Origin: Penium margaritaceum
Lineage: Eukaryota > Streptophyta > Zygnematophyceae > Desmidiales > Peniaceae
DNA: 64,000 bases
Assembly (NCBI GenBank): GCA_023375785.1
Contig: SZWC01004996.1
Location: 24,828 to 88,827, forward strand
Direction of reading: 5' to 3'
Part shown: positions 44,112-54,257 of the stretch, piece after piece
Numbering within the stretch: position 1 is the first letter of the stretch
How the letters are laid out: every line of letters begins with the position of its first letter
Made by a program: the position numbers and the translations under genes
Notes under the pieces: generated by a model
Database searches by the model: none
The model's input: only the letters and a program-made list of their open reading frames with translations
Told to the model about the DNA's origin: nothing

Positions 44112-44400
44112 CGGACGCGAATGGGGCGGTTGGCCCGGAGGGACGAGTGGACACAACTGGGGTGGCTGGCCCAAAGGGACCACTGGACACAACTAGGGCG
44201 ACTGGCTCAGAGGGGCCAATGGGCGCGACTGTGACCGCCGCCCCGGAGGCGCCAGCGGGTGCAACTCGGACCGCCGGCCCGGAGGGCCCAGCAGGCGCAA
44301 CTGGGGCTGCTAGCTTACAGGGGCCAGCAGGCGCGACTGGGGCTGCTGGCTCGGAGGGGCCAGCGGATGCGACAGGGGCTTCTTGCTCGGAGGGATGAAG
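44070..44400 (-). repeat. 36-bp coding minisatellite in Cop-8 linker
   Basis: About nine degenerate units of 36 bp. In the element's sense they give a 12-residue repeat of the form APVAPAGPSEPA. On the other strand the same DNA gives a collagen-like GPEGPAGATG pattern. It sits in the linker after integrase. Confidence 0.8.
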
Positions 44401-44529
44401 TGATGTGCCACCCGGAAGCAACAAGAAGGAAGACAGACTGACCACTCCCCCATGCAACAGGAGGAACACCGACGAGCCGGAGCGAACGAGATCGCACGAA
44501 AAAAACTCCTAAAAGAAGAGGGCATCGCG

Positions 44530-45425
44530 GGACTCAATGATGTAGTGTCGGGAGGGATCCCAGAAGCGCCAAGCCTTGGACTGACGAGAGACAGCGAGAA
44601 AGGTGCAAGGACACCCGCGGAGGGTGAACTTGCAGCCCTACTGTGGAGCGGGTAGCCAAACAATGGCCACGCAGCCCCAGACTCGAGCCGGGCGAAGGTC
44701 AGCTCGCTGATCGCACCAGTGCTGGTGCAGTGTGGACTCGCGGGGAAGGGGTCCATGGGGAATCCAGTTCCAGACCCACGTCATGTAGGCCATGTCTTAA
44801 AAAAAGAAGCCATCCGAGAGGCGAGACTCAACCCGCATGGTGCAGACGGCGTCAGCCATGGTACGGTTCCACCATTCGGAGACGCCGTTCTGGGCAGGCG
44901 TGTAGGGCGCGAACGTCTCATGGTAGATACCACGGGAGGTGAGAAAAATTGTGGTCTTGCCCATTTACTTACCACTGCGATCGGAGCAAAAGCGGCAAAG
45001 AGATCGACCACAATTGCACTCCGCATGGACAAGCCAATCCTGAATGACATGGGCGATATCGCTCTTGTGCCAAAGGCAGAAGACCGAGCGGTAGGGAGAG
45101 TAGTCGTTCGTGAGGGTAAGGACATAGCGGCCATGCTTTCCGACATACTCGACAGGGAGAGGACCCATGACATCAGAATGGACCAGGTCAGAGCGCAATC
45201 AATGCACTCTCTGGGGCACGGGAGAGAGAAAGTCTCCAGGTCAAGGCGCTTGGCCGGCTGGATGCGTTGCATGCTATCTACGGCAGCAAAGTGGATGTGG
45301 CAAAGGCGGTGTTGCAAGAGGCGGGTGTGGAGAGAGCGTGCTGGTGACAAACACATGGCCTGTGGCGGCGGACAAGGAGGGGACGTAAGGAGAGGAGGAC
45401 AGACGAGGTATGTGCCATAGGTTGG
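44530..45425 (-). pseudogene. Cop-8 GAG-pre-integrase and integrase
   Basis: HTRLLQHRLCHIHFAAVDSM (pre-integrase), CPRECIDCALTWS, then MRSDLVHSDVMGPLPVEYVG and YVLTLTNDYSPYRSVFCLWH (core). Post-core remnants near 44820-44530 match the region seen in Cop-7 and Cop-2. Middle parts are poorly readable. Confidence 0.8.
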
Positions 45426-45499
45426 CACAGGATGTAGCGTGCACAACAACAAGGCCGGATGGAGGCAACGACACAGTGCCAACACCACGCGAGTGCACA

Positions 45500-45990
45500 C
45501 TGTCCATGCTCATGCGGTCAAGGGAAGTAATAGGCAGAAGGCTGAGCTCAAGATCTGGGATGAAAAGGACATCGGTGAAGAAGATATCACCGGCAAGATC
45601 AACGACGCCAACATCACGAACAAGTAACACCTGTCCGGAGCCCGTCCGGACCTCGGATACATCACTAATAGGACCAAGCATACTGAAGGCCTCGTGAGAG
45701 GCTGTCATGTGATTTGTGGCTCTGGAGTCGATGATCCAGGTCTCAACAGGGTCCTGGACCGGTGTCACCAGATCACTGACAGTCACATGGCAGCACGCGA
45801 GAGATGCCGACGCGGTGGAAGGGGGCGCAAACCGAAACTGCAAATCATCAAGCCATGCGACGTCATCACAAAAGGGGGTAGAGGAGATCACACAAGATGG
45901 CAAGGCGGATGAGGAGGCAGGACACGGTCGCAGCTCAAGCTCAGTCATACAGGGAAATGGGGATGAGCAGGAGGTGACGTACATCGTACT
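45500..45990 (-). pseudogene. Cop-8 protease
   Basis: ETWIIDSRATNHMTASHEAF (about 45735-45675) occupies the copia protease active site. It is followed by VRTGSGQVLLVRDVGVVDLA, FTDVLFIPDLELSLLPITSL and SLDRMSMDSVHSRGVGTVSL. This is an unusually long readable stretch for this element. Confidence 0.85.
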
Positions 45991-46990
45991 TCCTTCGGGT
46001 GGAGGGCGAGGCAGGTCGAGTTGAAGTGCAATGAACTATTCTAGCTAACGCTCACGCGTGGACGGCCTGGGAGTGTAGAATGAGTGCGGAGTGATGGTGC
46101 CTAAGCCCGCATAGAAGGAGGATTGCCCCGGTGAAAGGAAAGGAGGCGCCGGCGGCTGTGGATGATACTGTTGTGGAGCTGGCATCTGCCGGGCTGGTGT
46201 CGCGGTCGGAGGACTGGAGCTGCTGGACGAGGTCAGGGCGTCAGGGGTGGCAACAACTACGGCAGCAGAAGCGAGATGGCGCTCCCGCTGGTGACGCATG
46301 GTGGCCATGACGCGCGCCTCATCCGTCGGTAGCAGGCACGTGTACCACCCGTGCCCTGGCTGGCCATAGGTGAGGGCCTCTGTGCGCTGGAGACGGGACT
46401 CCAAGTGAGCTACCTCAATCCTGAGGAAGAGCTCGTATGCCTAGGGTGTGCGGGTGCCCTGCGCCGCCATGGTGGAGGGGACGTCCTGGGAGTAGTGGAC
46501 AAAGACGTCTGCATACGCGTCGATGGAAACGTGCTTGATGGTGAGAAGCGCAGCTAGAGGGGGTGGAGCAGAGGTGCCTAGGCAACAGAGGATGTCCTCA
46601 GCCCGCTGCCAGTACTCGGTGACTATGTCCGTCTCCCCCATGTGCAGGGAGTTGAACTCCCGCAGTAGACGACTGGTCTCAATGTCGCTGGACAGGCGAT
46701 GCGGACGAGTGAGGACGTGCCACGCAGCTACAGGATCGGAGTGCCGCCAGTGGTAAAGTTGCCAAGAAAGGGCTCTAGGGCCAGGCGGGAGGCTTGAGGA
46801 TCCACTCGGACGAGGACGTGTACGGCACGACCGGCATCATACAGCTGGTTGGCCTACGCCCAGATGCGAAAGCTGAGCTCCTAGCTTCATAACTGCTCGC
46901 CGGCCTCAAGCGGCATGGGCGATGTCTCAAAGTCCTTTTCCCTGCGGCCAGCGCCCAGAGTGGGGCAAAGGACGGCGGTCACTGTCTGCC
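45990..46990 (-). pseudogene. Cop-8 gag
   Basis: The gag core reads LREFNSLHMGETDIVTEYWQ, RAEDILCCLGTSAPPPLAAL and HVSIDAYADVFVHYSQDVPS (46680-46450). Downstream is a Pro/Gln/Ser-rich C-terminus with TARQMPAPQQYHPQPPAPPF. The upstream end runs into Ala-coding trinucleotide repeats. Confidence 0.7.
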
Positions 46991-48600
46991 ACTGGCGCAA
47001 AGTTTACTGTTGTGCCAAGTAATGCATGGCAGCGGACACAACGGGGTTGGCCTGCCATGGAGGAATGAACGGTGAAGGGGCACTGGTGGCAGTCTGTGAG
47101 GCCAGTGGCTGCAAAGCTACAAGCTACTACGTTAGGGAGGCAAGCTATTACTGGATGGCGGCTTGGGGGTCGGAGGCGCCGGAGCTTGCGGATTGCTACT
47201 ACTGCTGCTGCTACTGTTGGTACTATTGCTGCTGCTGTTGCTGCCACTGCTGTTGCTGTTGCTGCCACTGCTGTTGCTGCTATTGCTACTGCTTTTGCTG
47301 TTACTACTGTTGCTCGTGGTGCTGTTGCCAGTGCTGCTGCTGCTACTACTGCTGCTGCTGTTGCAAGTGCTGCAGCTGCTACAAGAAAAGGGGGGGCTAC
47401 CCCCCTGGGGGTCTCCCGAACAGAGGAAAACCCCTCCCTAGTGGGGCTATTAGCCATGGTGTTTTGGTTTTTTGGTTTTTTCTCTCTTGTGTACTGCTGA
47501 TGTCAGCAGTGATGTCAGCCTAGGACGGCCGACGTCAGCAGCTGCTGTTGCGTTGATTGCTACTACTGCTATAGAGTTTCACCCCCCATCTTTTTGTTTT
47601 TTTTTGTTGATGAAGTCAGCAATGACATCAACGGTGACATGAGTGGAAGGCTGCTGATGTCAGCAACGGACTTGCTGGAGCCGTTGTGGAGCAGGAGCAG
47701 CCGCTACTGCTACTCTGGCTACAACCCCTGCTGTCGCTCCTGCCGCTACTGCTGATCTGCTCTTGTAGCAACTGCTGCAGCTGGTGCTGCTGTTGTTGGT
47801 CCAGCTGCTATGGCTTCAGCTATTGCAGATGCTGCTGCTACAATTGTTGCTGCTGCTACTGCTACTACAGCTACTGTTGCAGTGGCAGCCACTACTCCTG
47901 CAGCTGCACCTGTTGCTAAGCCGCTGCGTGCTGCTACGGCTGCTACAGTGGCTATGGCGCTGGCGAAAGCCATGGCAGCGCTGCTGGTGGGGTGGGGGAT
48001 TTTTTTCTCCTTTGTTTTTGTTTTCCTCTTTTTGCTCATCACAACAAGCTCACTGCTCGCTACAAGTAGCAATCCGCGAGTAGCGAGCTCGCTGCTTGCT
48101 GCTGCCTACTCGCTGCTTGCTATGAGCAGTGAGCTTGCTGCCTGGAGCTCGCTGCTCACTGCGAGCAGCGGGCTGCGGGCAGGTGCGGCTGCTGGTACTA
48201 CTGGCCGTCGTTGTAGCAGCCGCTGCTAGCACTTGCTGGCTGCTGCCGGATGTTGCTTGCTGCTGCTGCTACTGCCCGCTGTTGCTGTTGCTCACTGTTG
48301 ATGCTACTAGATGCTGCCGCTCCTGTTGCAAGCTGCTCCTGCTGGGAGCTGCTGCTGGTGTTGCTGGCTGCTGCCGCTACTGCTGCGGGGTGCTGCTGCT
48401 GCAAGCTGCTGTTGCTGTCGACTGCTATTGTGCACCGCTGCTGCCAGCTGCTACTGCCACTACTTGCTGCTGTTGCTACAAGCTGCTGCTACTACTACGG
48501 GCTGCGGCTGCCAGCCACTCCACCCAAATGATGTCGCCGCGTGCGTTGTCACCAGCAAGTGTCTGATGTGGCCTGCCGCTCACCTCCTTGCATCTAAGGT
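46990..48600. repeat. CTG/GCT-type trinucleotide repeat region
   Basis: Three impure blocks of GCTGCTGTTACT-like triplets (about 47190-47385, 47690-47960 and 48180-48510). Between them lie T-rich stretches following C- or G-runs (47460-47490, 47585-47615, 47985-48035) and the motif GATGTCAGCA (for example 47501 and 47655). At 48040-48180 there is a GAGCTCGCTGCTTGCT-type array. Open frames in it (poly-Leu, poly-Ala, Cys/Tyr-rich) are repeat artefacts. Confidence 0.85.
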
Positions 48601-48617
48601 GGGAGTCAGTGCTAAGA

Positions 48618-48685
48618 GCAGTGCATGCCTTGTCTGTATGTGTAGCTAGTCAACTAGGCAATGGACAAGGTGCATACTATTTCAA
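48618..48685 (-). repeat. Cop-9 3' LTR remnant
   Basis: AGAGCAGTGCATGCCTTGTC through TTTCAATA matches the outer end of the 5' LTR (54000-54072). It is the start of the 3' LTR in element sense. Confidence 0.9.
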
Positions 48686-48748
48686 TAAATCTCTCCCTTG
48701 CACCTCTGTCCATCTGTCGCTTACTGGGCTCCATCAATGCCTTGGAGC

Positions 48749-49318
48749 TCACCCTTTCCCTGCCGCACTCCTCATGCTAAATCCACGAATGCCTGCATAT
48801 TGCAAGTTGCTCTCCAGTGGTTTGGTCATGCAGTCAGCAAGCATTGTCTTCGTTCCGCATTGCGGCAAGTCCACCACGTTCTTCATGACCAGATCACGTG
48901 AGTAGGGGTAACGTATGTCAATGTGCTTTGTTTGCCGGGAGATGATCTCATCTTCAGCCATCGAGATGGCGCTCATGTTGTCCACGTGTACGACCGTGGC
49001 GTCCTTCTGTGGCACTGTCATTTTGCCAAGCAGGCTGCGCAGCCACTGAGTCACCTTGCACAATTCAGACAGAGCAACGGACTCTGCCTCAGCCATGGAC
49101 ACGGAAACACAATCCTGCTTCCTACTGGCCCATGAGATTACAGTGCCATTCAAGATGCACGCGTATCCAAAGGTGAATTTCCTGTCGTCAAGATTTCCTC
49201 CCCAGTCAGCATCGGTGTAGCACTTCAAGTGAAGGGGTTCCGTTCCTTCTTGGCCTCCAAGGACGAGGCCCATGTGACGTGTCTTTTGCAGGTAGCGCAA
49301 GATGCGCTTGACTGCATG
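48749..49318 (-). pseudogene. Cop-9 RNase H
   Basis: YLQKTRHMGLVLGGQEGTEP, LKCYTDADWGGNLDDRKFTF, SWASRKQDCVSVSMAEAESV, ATVVHVDNMSAISMAEDE, TKHIDIRYPYSRDLVMKNVV and ADCMTKPLESNLQYAGI. This is a complete RNase H layout, close to that of Cop-1. Confidence 0.92.
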
Positions 49319-49324
49319 CCAATG

Positions 49325-50317
49325 TTATGGCCCAGGGTTGGCCACGAATATGCTCACTTGTCCTACAGCATAGCAGATGTTCGGGCAACTCCCTACCATG
49401 GCGTACATGATGCTACCCACGGGCGACTGGTAGGGGATGTCTTGCATCTTCCTTTGTTCTGCTTTCTTGCTTGGCGACATGGAGGCCTTCAGCTTTGTAT
49501 CGGTCGTCATTGGGATAGTGACAGGTTTGTAGTCTTCCATGTGGTAGCGCTTCAGTACCTCACCAATGTATTTGGTTTGGTTGAGTTCGATGGTGCCTGC
49601 TACTTGGTTGCGGTGGATGGCAATCCCGAGATAGTTCTCGAGAGGACCCATGTCCTTCATTTTGAACCTTTTGCTAAGGTCAGACTTCAGCTCATCCAGC
49701 AGCTCGACCAAAGACGAGAACATGATCAGATCATGCACGTATAACGCAACCAGCGTCAGCCCTCTCCCATCATCACGCACGTACATGCTCGGGTCATTCT
49801 GGCAATGCGCAAAGGAGAGACCGGTCATGAATCCGTCCATCTCTTTGTACCACATCCTTGGGTCCTGTTTGAGCCCGTAGAACACTTTCACCAACTTGCA
49901 CACCTTGCCCTTGGGAGCTTCGCCTCCTTCGGGCATCTCCATCAGCACTTCCTTGTCAAGCTTCCCATAAAGAAAAGCTGTCTTGACGTCCATCTAGTGT
50001 ATCTCCAGGTTCTTTGCAGCTGCAATGCCAAGGAGAGAGCAGATGGAGGCAAATTTCATGACAAGCGTGAACGTCTCATCGTACTGGGAGCCCGGGCGTT
50101 GAGAGGACCCCTTAGCCACTACCCTTGCCTTGAGCTTGTCGATGCTGCCTTCTTGCTTCTTCTTCACTCGGAGGACCCACTTGGATCCCACCACGTGGGC
50201 CTTCTTGGGTCTATCCACCAACACCCACGTGCCGTTCTCGGCAATGGACGCCAGCTCGCTGTCCACTACCTCCATCCACTTGGCCGCATCTGGGCCATTC
50301 ATTGCCCCGGCCACCAT
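49325..50317 (-). pseudogene. Cop-9 reverse transcriptase
   Basis: GPDAAKWMEVVDSELASIAE, VVGSKWVLRVKKKQEGSIDK, LKARVVAKGSSQRPGSQYDE, then MDVKTAFLYGKLDKEVLMEM (49993-49935), YGLKQDPRMWYKEMDGFMTG, the catalytic block around 49745-49715, MKDMGPLENYLGIAIHRNQV and YQSPVGSIMYAMVGSCPNIC. It is well preserved. Confidence 0.93.
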
Positions 50318-50329
50318 GCATGGCTCTCC

Positions 50330-50761
50330 CTAAGCCATGCATGACCGGCTAAAGCCGGTCCAATCATCCTCATACCGCAAAGGCGCTTTCTTTGGTCTCC
50401 AACTGCGCCAAGGTCCTGGTGCGGCTTCTTGCTTTGGTGCTGGTGCTTCCACAGGTGGTGGTTTGTCGTCGTCGTCGTCGTCGTCAGAGTCGTCAGACTC
50501 CAAGTCAGACTCGGAAGCCCCGGACGCCTCGGTATCTGCGTCCATGCCAAATGCTGCGTCATCCTCCACAGCTACTCTGCCATCCCCAGCACCTGCTAGC
50601 AAAGCGAGCCAGTTGTCGCGTGCTTGGTCTCCGGACTCAAGCAACACTATCCACTCTCCCACTTTGGGAGCAAAGTTCGGGTCCAGTAGCTCTCCCTTTT
50701 CAAGGGTGTGTTCGTCAAGCATGACATCGTGGCTCCTCACGAGCTTACCTGCTGCCTGGTC
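50330..50761 (-). pseudogene. Cop-9 integrase-RT linker
   Basis: A hydrophilic, acidic linker (ASGASESDLESDDSDDDDDD) followed by APKQEAAPGPWRSWRPKKAP. The Asp run comes from a GTC triplet repeat at about 50467-50490. Confidence 0.8.
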
Positions 50762-51526
50762 CTAAAGCCGATAGGCTTTGTGTGATGTGTTGTACCCAAC
50801 CATGACGCACTTCCTAGAACGTGCGTTTAGCTTGCCTCCACCTTCTCCCGATTGGATCTTCACCCATGCAGTTGACGTGAACACCTTTAGATGATATGCG
50901 TTGGGTTTCTTTCCAGACCATACTTCCTGTGGGGTCTTCAGCTGCTTGTCCTGCTCCTTTCCACACTTCTGCAAAGCGGTTGTTGGTGTGAGGTTCAAGA
51001 GGTAGCAGGCCATTGTTGCTACTTGAGCCCAAAAGCGAGGTGGGATGTTGGCGTCAAAGAGCATGCTTCGCACCATGCCGAGCAGGGTCTGGTTCATCAT
51101 CTCGGCCACGCCGTTGCTTTGGGGGTTGTAAGGGGTGGTTTGCTCGTGTCGGATGCCATGATGCTTGAGCCAAGGCTTGCATACCTCGTACTCACCCCCG
51201 TTGTCACTTCGGAGCAACTTCAGTTTCTTGGGTGTTTGCCGCTCTACCATGGCGACAAACTCGAGGAACTTCTCCTTGACCTCTCCCTTTGTTTTGAGGA
51301 AGTAGATCCACAACTTGTGGCTGTGGTCGTCAATGAAGGTCAGGAAGTACTTGCTTCCTTTGTTAGACGGTGTACGGAAGGCTCCACACACGTCATTGTG
51401 TATCAGTTCCAAGACATGCTCTGCTTGTTGACCTCCTCTCCCAAATGCCTTCTTCTTTGCCTTTGCTTGGAGGCATGGTTCACACAATGTACACCCTTTG
51501 CCATGCTTCATGGTGCACCCTTCCAT
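50762..51526 (-). pseudogene. Cop-9 integrase
   Basis: CTMKHGKGCTLCEPCLQAKA (zinc-binding Cys pair), HVLELIHNDVCGAFRTPSNK (first Asp), FLTFIDDHSHKLWIYFLKTK, LKLLRSDNGGEYEVCKPWLK (second Asp), TTPYNPQSNGVAEMMNQTLL (Glu), then the post-core LNARSRKCVMVGYNTSHKAY. A single open stretch of about 254 codons. Confidence 0.95.
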
Positions 51527-51547
51527 TCCGTGGACTACCTCTTGCTC

Positions 51548-52030
51548 CTACATCTTATGCAGCGTGCTGTTGGCCACGTGGCCAAATCGCCGGTGCCACA
51601 GCTCAGCATCAGTGTCCTTGGTTGATGTGGTGGCCGCAACGGTCGCCGGTGGTGCATCCCTTGGCTCCAGTGCCACTGTCTTGGTGGCACATGCGAGTCC
51701 CTCATTCGAGGCTTTGGTGAATTTGGTTTGAAGTACGTAGAGGCCGTCGACTCTTGGAACTTGAAGCATGAGATCGTCTTTGGTGTACAAAATCTGGATG
51801 TCCTCGTTTTTTAGGGCCACCGCTTCCTTGTTGGTGAACACCACTGTCATGTTGTTGTCGGTGATTTGTGAGACAGACAACAAGTTGGCTGCGAAGGAGG
51901 GCATGTACACTACCTTTTGAAGGCTAACCACCTTCTCCGTACCATTCACGTTGAACGTGATCATCTTGTCCCCTTCGTTGATGGCTTAGACGATGCCGTC
52001 GTTTGCACACTTGATGCGCATGGCAGATTC
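51548..52030 (-). pseudogene. Cop-9 protease end and GAG-pre-integrase
   Basis: VVSLQKVVYMPSFAANLLSV and SQITDNNMTVVFTNKEAVAL form the post-protease part. AELWHRRFGHVANSTLHKM supplies the integrase zinc-binding His pair. Confidence 0.88.
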
Positions 52031-52987
52031 GGCCATGGAGACAAATCCACCCTTCTCTTTTGATGAGTGGTGGTTGCTGCCTGAGTCAAGGGCAAATGCT
52101 CCGGGCCTAAGGATCGTTGCCCCTTCATGGGCAGCCCCCTAGCCATCATGTTGGTGAGCCCCTTCTTCTCCTTCCCACCTTTGTTCCCGGCTTCTTTCTT
52201 GGGACTACGGCAGTCCCTAGCCCAGTGCCCACCCTTTCCACAATTGTGACAGTTGCCAGGCTTCTTGGAACTCTTCCCGCCACCATTGCCTTTCCCTCCA
52301 CCGCCACTGCTTTTGCTATTGCCTTGATTAGAGCAAGAGCTTGCATCTTGTCCACCGAAGTGAGAGGCATTGGCTGAGATGTTTGCCTCACTACCACTGC
52401 GTCGCATGGACTCGTTGCGAACGTGTTCGGCGATAGCCTCATACGTCAGATCTGCCTCCTTCCAACCGCCAAATATGGTGATCAAGGACCCCCCAGCTTT
52501 CTGGTATCACCATTATAAGGATCATGGCACGCATGTTGGAATTGAGATTCCATTCCATTTGCTTGACCTCTCGTAGCACGTTGTTGAATGACTACAAAAA
52601 TGCGGGTATCGATTCTCCTTCGCTCACCCTCATGGACATCAACCTTTGGAAGATGAAGAGTCGATTTGCTAGGGCATTTGATTGATGCACACGTGCAAGT
52701 TTTGCGTAGGCCACGGCAGCCAACGTGGATCCTGTGATGTGGGAGTGTTGAGTCTTGTTGATGGACGTCACAAGAACAGCGAGAGCCATGTTGTTCTTCA
52801 TCGTCCATGCTGCAAGGTGAGCCGCATGCGTTGTCACCATCGCATTGGCGGGTGCTGTCTTGGTCCCTTTTAGGATGTCGAGGTAGCCAGACACGTTCAT
52901 CACAGTCTCAAACTGCCATTTCCACAAGGGAAAACCCGTGAATTTGGACATACCCGCCTGAAGGCCGGCTTGAGTCGGATCAGCCAT
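52030..52987 (-). pseudogene. Cop-9 gag
   Basis: It starts MADPTQAGLQAGMSKFTGFP at 52987, then LWKWQFETVMNVSGYLDILK, NNMALAVLVTSINKTQHSHI and LANRLFIFQRLMSMRVSEGE. Downstream are EADLTYEAIAEHVRNESMRR and a CCHC zinc knuckle CHNCGKGGHWARDC (near 52250-52210) behind a Gly/Ser/Lys-rich stretch. This is UBN2-type gag. Confidence 0.92.
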
Positions 52988-53402
52988 TTCTTGCTATTCC
53001 TCGTCTTCTCTGCTTCGCTGTACTCTACTTTGTTGAGGCCGATGAGGCTAATGAGGCTGTTGACTGCGACCATTGTCAAAAGGTGTAGCTGATTTGGTTG
53101 CATAACCCTCCCGCCAATGATCGCCTAAGGCGATGGTGCCGTCGTGAGACAACGGACTCGGGGTCGTACCACCTCAAAAAATGGGGTAGAGCTTAATCAC
53201 GTTGGGGCTCGAGGGTCTTCTCCAACATGGACAGAGCTGTTCCTCGTCCCCTAGTCCGCCACATTCACGCACCCTACCTGAAGAAGCCGATGGAGCTGAT
53301 GGAGCAGATGGAGCCGTCCGATGGTCGTGTCCCTATTGTATCTGTGCACCCTGCAAGACCACGAGCTAGTCGGTCTGGGAAGCGTACCTTAGAACCAAAA
53401 GT

Positions 53403-53417
53403 GTGGACCCATAACCC
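53403..53417 (-). other. Cop-9 primer-binding site, half-tRNA type
   Basis: Minus-strand GGGTTATGGGTCCAC begins two bases inside the LTR. It is complementary to the plant initiator tRNA-Met anticodon arm with one mismatch, and identical to the Cop-4 site. Confidence 0.8.
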
Positions 53418-53660
53418 TTTGTCAATGTGCCGGATAGCAACGGTCTAGAAAACGGGTCTCGACATGGTAGGCTGCCAACCGCTCTTGGTGTTGCAACTAA
53501 GATAGCATATCACCCTCGAATGAGGGAGCCACACTTTAGGTTCGTTTGGTTTGCAACCTCACAAAGTCCGCATGTCGGTCTTTAGTGTCTACCTTTGGTT
53601 GGACACTCTATGAGGAGTATCAAAGGTAGGAACTGTAAATGGATGCATGCAAGGTACATG

Positions 53661-53668
53661 CTTTTATA
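53661..53668 (-). promoter_or_regulatory. TATA box of Cop-9 LTR
   Basis: TATAAAAG on the minus strand, followed by CATGTACCTTGCATGC. It corresponds to the TATA box of the Cop-1 LTR. Confidence 0.65.
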
Positions 53669-53837
53669 CTTGCAGAGCTTTGCTAAAGCTTCTGCTATTA
53701 GTGGCTCCACTGGAGCCAACCTCAACCTACAGTCCTACTTGGCGCGTCCTTAGACCGCCAACTGTCATCCTCAAGGCAGGCTCTAGTAAGCTTCCTAGAA
53801 GCTTCCTGTCCCAGTTTGGGCCACAAAAAAAACTACG

Positions 53838-53908
53838 GTCGTCACGGGGTTTGAACCCGCGACCTCTTGTTTGAGACTTTGGTGCCTATTCAACCAGGCC
53901 AAAAAGGT
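53838..53908 (-). other. tRNA-like module in Cop-9 LTR
   Basis: Minus strand: TGGCCTGGTTGAATAGG (A-box-like, 53901-53885) with a 4-bp D-stem (GCCT/AGGC), and GGTTCAAACCC (B box, 53857-53847) within a 5-bp T-stem (GCGGG/CCCGT). Spacing equals a short-arm tRNA, but neither the acceptor nor the anticodon stem pairs. Confidence 0.7.
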
Positions 53909-54257
53909 ATGGTTCCTATGGTGAGCCATAGGGGACATACCCATTATGGGTAGTGCATTCCTGGCCCATCTCAGAACAGACCAAGGGGATGTACTCCATA
54001 GAGCAGTGCATGCCTTGTCTGTATGTGTAGCTAGCTAGCTAGGCAATAGACAAGGTGCATACTATTTCAACATGACCCAGGCTGTCAATGAGTGCGCAGA
54101 CCGCCACACCGCGCTCTATGGTGCCTCGGCCCCCCGTCGCTTCACATGTCTCTTTCACTGCTATGATTGGGAGTGGGGACCCTGGCACTAAGGCCCTCGG
54201 CCTAACCACTTCAGCCATCATCAAGACGTACACCCGGGCTCTATACTAGCCTACGCC

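Larger units (their letters stand above)
43985..46990 (-). mobile_element. Cop-8: Ty1/copia element, 5' half
   Basis: Minus-strand gag (46930-45990), protease (45984-45520), pre-integrase and integrase (45420-44530) and a repetitive linker (44469-43985). RT and RNase H are absent. It is related to Cop-7 but distinct, since both carry their own integrase. No LTR was recognised on the upstream side, which is occupied by trinucleotide repeats. Confidence 0.8.
48618..54072 (-). mobile_element. Cop-9: Ty1/copia element with truncated 3' LTR
   Basis: Minus strand: 5' LTR (53420-54072), half-tRNA primer-binding site, gag, protease, integrase, RT, RNase H, purine tract (reversed AATCTCTCCCTTGCACC, 48686-48702), and the first 70 bp of the 3' LTR (48618-48685). 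It is the same broad family as Cop-1. Internal coding is long and only moderately broken (fewer than ten breaks by eye). The 3' LTR is cut off by the trinucleotide region, so a target duplication cannot be tested. Confidence 0.92.
53420..54072 (-). repeat. Cop-9 5' LTR (653 bp)
   Basis: Plus-strand edges are TGTCAATG and TTTCAACA. In element sense it runs TGTTGAA...TTGACA. It holds a tRNA-like module and a TATA box. Confidence 0.9.

Noticed and set aside
43324-44400. Collagen-like or Gly-X-Y host protein on the plus strand
   Set aside because: The pattern is the reverse strand of the 36-bp minisatellite coding the Cop-8 linker, and the flanks are element sequence.
47026-48566. Cys/Tyr-rich, poly-Leu and poly-Ala proteins
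   Set aside because: They arise from CTG-type triplets, which leave several frames open at once. No conserved domain is present.
53838-53908. Functional tRNA gene on the minus strand
   Set aside because: D and T arms and both promoter boxes fit, but the acceptor and anticodon stems do not pair. It is reported as a tRNA-like module instead.
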